Shown: positions 62,229 through 64,000 of the stretch, piece after piece
How the letters are laid out: every line of letters begins with the position of its first letter
Position numbering within the stretch: position 1 is the stretch's first letter
Origin: Bradyrhizobium sp. URHD0069
Lineage (GTDB): Bacteria; Pseudomonadota; Alphaproteobacteria; Rhizobiales; Xanthobacteraceae
Length of the DNA: 64,000 nucleotides
Reading direction: 5' to 3'
NCBI RefSeq assembly: GCF_000701345.1
Contig: NZ_JNIJ01000041.1
Span: 1-64,000, forward strand
Notes under the pieces: model-generated
Databases searched by the model: none
Told to the model about the DNA's origin: nothing
What the model saw: only the letters and a program-made list of their open reading frames with translations
Translations under genes and position numbers: made by a program

Positions 62229-63160
62229 TGTGTACCGAAAACTCAAACCCGGACGTAGTGATGGTGAAGCCCGCCGAGGATCGGGTGTGAACGAATGATT
62301 CCGATCTGTTGAATCGGACGAAAAATCGGCGCATCCTTGTGCAACGACCGATGCGTTCTGACGGAGTTGTAGTAAGCAGCATAGGAAATTAGATTCCGGC
62401 GCAGATGCACCTCGCCCAGGACAATGATGTGGTCCAGACACTCCCGCCGGTTCGATCCGATCAGCCGTTCGGCAAAGCCATTCTGCCAAGGTGAGGCCGG
62501 TGCAATCGGTTTGTCCCGAATACCCATGGCGCGCAATCGGCGTGTGACGACGGCGCCATAGATCCGATCGCGATCACGGATCATGTAACCCGGAGCCCCG
62601 TCCCAAGGAAAAGCCTCAGTGATCTGGCGTGCGATCCACTCCGCCGTCGGTTTGGTTGTGACGTTGATCCAGACGAGATCTCTGCGATCAATCCGTACAA
62701 TCACGAAGCCATACAGCAGGTTGAAGCCAATGGTCGGGACCACGAACAAATCCATGGCGGAAATGTCCGGAGCGTGGTTTCGCAGAAAGGTCCGCCATCC
62801 CTGACTTGGAGGTCCACATCGCTTGACCATGTACTTGGCGACGGTTGATTGAGCAACGCTAAACCCAAGCTTGAGCGGTTCGCCGTGGATACGTGGCGCA
62901 CCCCAAAGGTGGTTCTCCGTGCTCATCCGCCGGATCAACGCGCGGAGCTCCGTGTCGATCTGCGGTCGCCCTCCCAATGGGCGCGACTTCCAACGCCAGT
63001 AGCAACGAAAGCCGTGCCAACGCACGAGTGTCTCGGGCCGGATGATCGTGAGGACCTGCAGGATCGACGGAACCCAGCGATACAGCTGCATAAAGAACCA
63101 GCGATCATGGTTTGTAAGCCGGACGCGACCCTGCAGCCTGCGCCGTAAGACTCTAAGATA
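62229..63160 (-). mobile_element. rve-type IS copy, truncated at its transposase 5' side
   Basis: The left repeat TGTGTACCGAAAA (62229-62241) is intact, but homology to the other copies stops at about 63155, so roughly 100 bp with the transposase start and the other terminal repeat is missing. Confidence 0.75.
62243..63160 (-). pseudogene. IS transposase lacking its native N-terminus
   Basis: The frame from LRRRLQGRVRLTNHDRWFFM to GGLHHHYVRV is uninterrupted and includes MDLFVVPTIGF, MIRDRDRIYG and ECLDHIIVLGEVH, so the DDE core is whole. The N-terminal 35 residues are replaced by unrelated sequence; an upstream GTG/ATG at 63295 would give a 350-residue hybrid. Without one terminal repeat it should be immobile in cis. 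Confidence 0.75.
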
Positions 63161-63408
63161 AAGTGTCGCGCCGACCGGTTGAGACCACCGCCAATATCGG
63201 CCGTTCGACGAATTGCCATGCGCTTGTCGTCCTTGTCGACACAGGTCGCAGACCGAACGATGTCGATCTGGCCGCGCGCACGCACTCGCCGACAACCTTC
63301 GTCCACAACCTCGGCAGCCGCCTTCGGTGCGTGAAGCGTGATAAGGTCGGCATCCATCTTTGCTGATGGCGTTCGACCAGCCGTGGAGAACACGGAGTGG
63401 TCGGCCAT
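63152..63408 (-). other. Open frame of unknown origin joined to the IS
   Basis: Minus strand MDADLITLHAPKAAAEVVDE followed by GQIDIVRSATCVDKDDKRMA and RRTADIGG is open up to the IS junction. I do not recognise a family; it may be the start of a gene cut by the IS, or a chance frame. Confidence 0.25.
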
Positions 63409-63473
63409 GGGCGCTCGACGGGCTGCGATCAGGTTGTTAAGCCCGCCTCCGCAGGGAGACTTTGAGTCGAGAC

Positions 63474-64000
63474 ATGACCGTTGCGATCGAGATGGGACAC
63501 ACGACGGCAGGCGCCCCGGCGACTCTAGACCTTGAGGAACTGCTGGCGACCCGCCTGCTGGTGCAGGGCAATTCGGGCTCCGGCAAATCCCATCTGCTGC
63601 GCCGGCTGCTGGAACAGAGTGCCCCCTGGGTGCAGCAGACCATCATCGACCCCGAAGGCGACTTCGTGGCGCTTACCGACCGTTTCGGCCACCTCCTGAT
63701 CGATGCCGAGGACCATACCGAGCAGGGACTGCAGGTCGCCGGCGAGCGAGCGCGCATCCATCGCGTCTCCACGGTGCTCAATCTCGAGGGGCTCGACGCC
63801 GAGAACCAGATGCGGCGCGCCGCCGCCTTCCTCGGCGGGCTTTTCGAGGTCGCCCGCGACTACTGGTACCCGATGCTGGTGGTGGTAGATGAGGCGCAGC
63901 TCTTCGCGCCGGCAGTCGCCGGCGAGGTTTCGGACGAGGCGCGCAAACTCTCGCTCGGCGCCATGACGAACCTGATGTGCCGTGGCCGCAAACGCGGGCT
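63474..64000 (+). CDS. HerA-like (DUF87) ATPase, 3' end outside window
   Basis: Open frame from ATG 63474 to the window edge, 175 codons visible. MTVAIEMGHTTAGAPATLDL, Walker A LLVQGNSGSGKSHLLRRLLE, the HerA-type TIIDPEGDFVAL and Walker B MLVVVDEAQLFAP are all present, then KLSLGAMTNLMCRGRKRG. This is the start of a HerA/VirB4-like hexameric ATPase of the DUF87 type seen as a stand-alone ATP-binding protein in rhizobia. Partner genes such as a NurA-like nuclease are not visible. The gene continues beyond base 64000. Confidence 0.8.
   Translation, partial: MTVAIEMGHTTAGAPATLDLEELLATRLLVQGNSGSGKSHLLRRLLEQSAPWVQQTIIDPEGDFVALTDRFGHLLIDAEDHTEQGLQVAGERARIHRVSTVLNLEGLDAENQMRRAAAFLGGLFEVARDYWYPMLVVVDEAQLFAPAVAGEVSDEARKLSLGAMTNLMCRGRKRG

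Noticed and set aside
1..64000. CRISPR array, tRNA or rRNA genes
   Set aside because: No regularly spaced direct repeats, no tRNA-like cloverleaf with a T-loop, and no conserved rRNA segments were seen.

Overview
The window looks like chromosome or a large replicon of a Bradyrhizobium-like alphaproteobacterium (Nitrobacteraceae/Xanthobacteraceae). It has high GC, E. coli-type AceE with PHB genes, many orphan periplasmic binding proteins, and small conserved hypothetical proteins that I associate with Bradyrhizobium. The assignment rests on recognised families only; no search was run.

0-8 kb: the end of an IS1182-type transposase is followed by a secreted carbohydrate group (DUF5107 protein, GH16 endo-beta-glucanase, Tat-exported GH1 protein whose acid/base Glu is Lys) and an orphan Bug/TctC binding protein. 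A degenerate IS has cut an acyl-CoA thioesterase gene.

8-27 kb: a coherent central-carbon block. On the minus strand lie dctA (C4-dicarboxylate uptake) and a TAXI binding protein. Divergently on the plus strand lie aceE-aceF-lpdA (whole pyruvate dehydrogenase), maeB (malic enzyme), a type II NADH dehydrogenase, phaC, phaA, cstA and a YbdD-like gene. Together they would take malate or pyruvate to acetyl-CoA and polyhydroxybutyrate. A sigma-54-like -24/-12 element lies about 50 bp upstream of aceE.

27-31 kb: a scrapyard of IS remnants and gene fragments (MpaB, SDR, IS630), a strong 19-bp inverted repeat, and the remains of a Wadjet anti-plasmid system: an intact-looking jetD behind a truncated, frameshifted jetC.

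31-46.4 kb: an aromatic-compound catabolic island. Minus strand: a 956-residue protein fusing Rieske ferredoxin, ferredoxin reductase and ring-hydroxylating oxygenase alpha subunit, then its beta subunit and an amidase. Plus strand: ABM monooxygenase, maleylpyruvate isomerase-like GST, a NitT/TauT-type ABC importer, a TakP-like TRAP binding protein and a three-gene molybdenum hydroxylase with a CoxS-CoxG fusion. A MarR regulator sits in the middle. The same 19-bp motif (consensus TCAGTATACCATCATATTT) occurs in front of three of these transcription units and is the likely operator that ties the island together.

46.4-56.2 kb: IS copies flanking small hypothetical genes, many broken by single frameshifts (sugar O-acetyltransferase, HU, DUF900 hydrolase, C13 peptidase), plus an XRE regulator and a secreted NTF2-like protein.

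56.3-64 kb: a nitrilase-superfamily hydrolase next to a complete branched-chain-amino-acid/amide-type ABC transporter (LivM-LivG fusion, LivF, binding protein, LivH), a truncated IS, and the start of a HerA-like ATPase that leaves the window.
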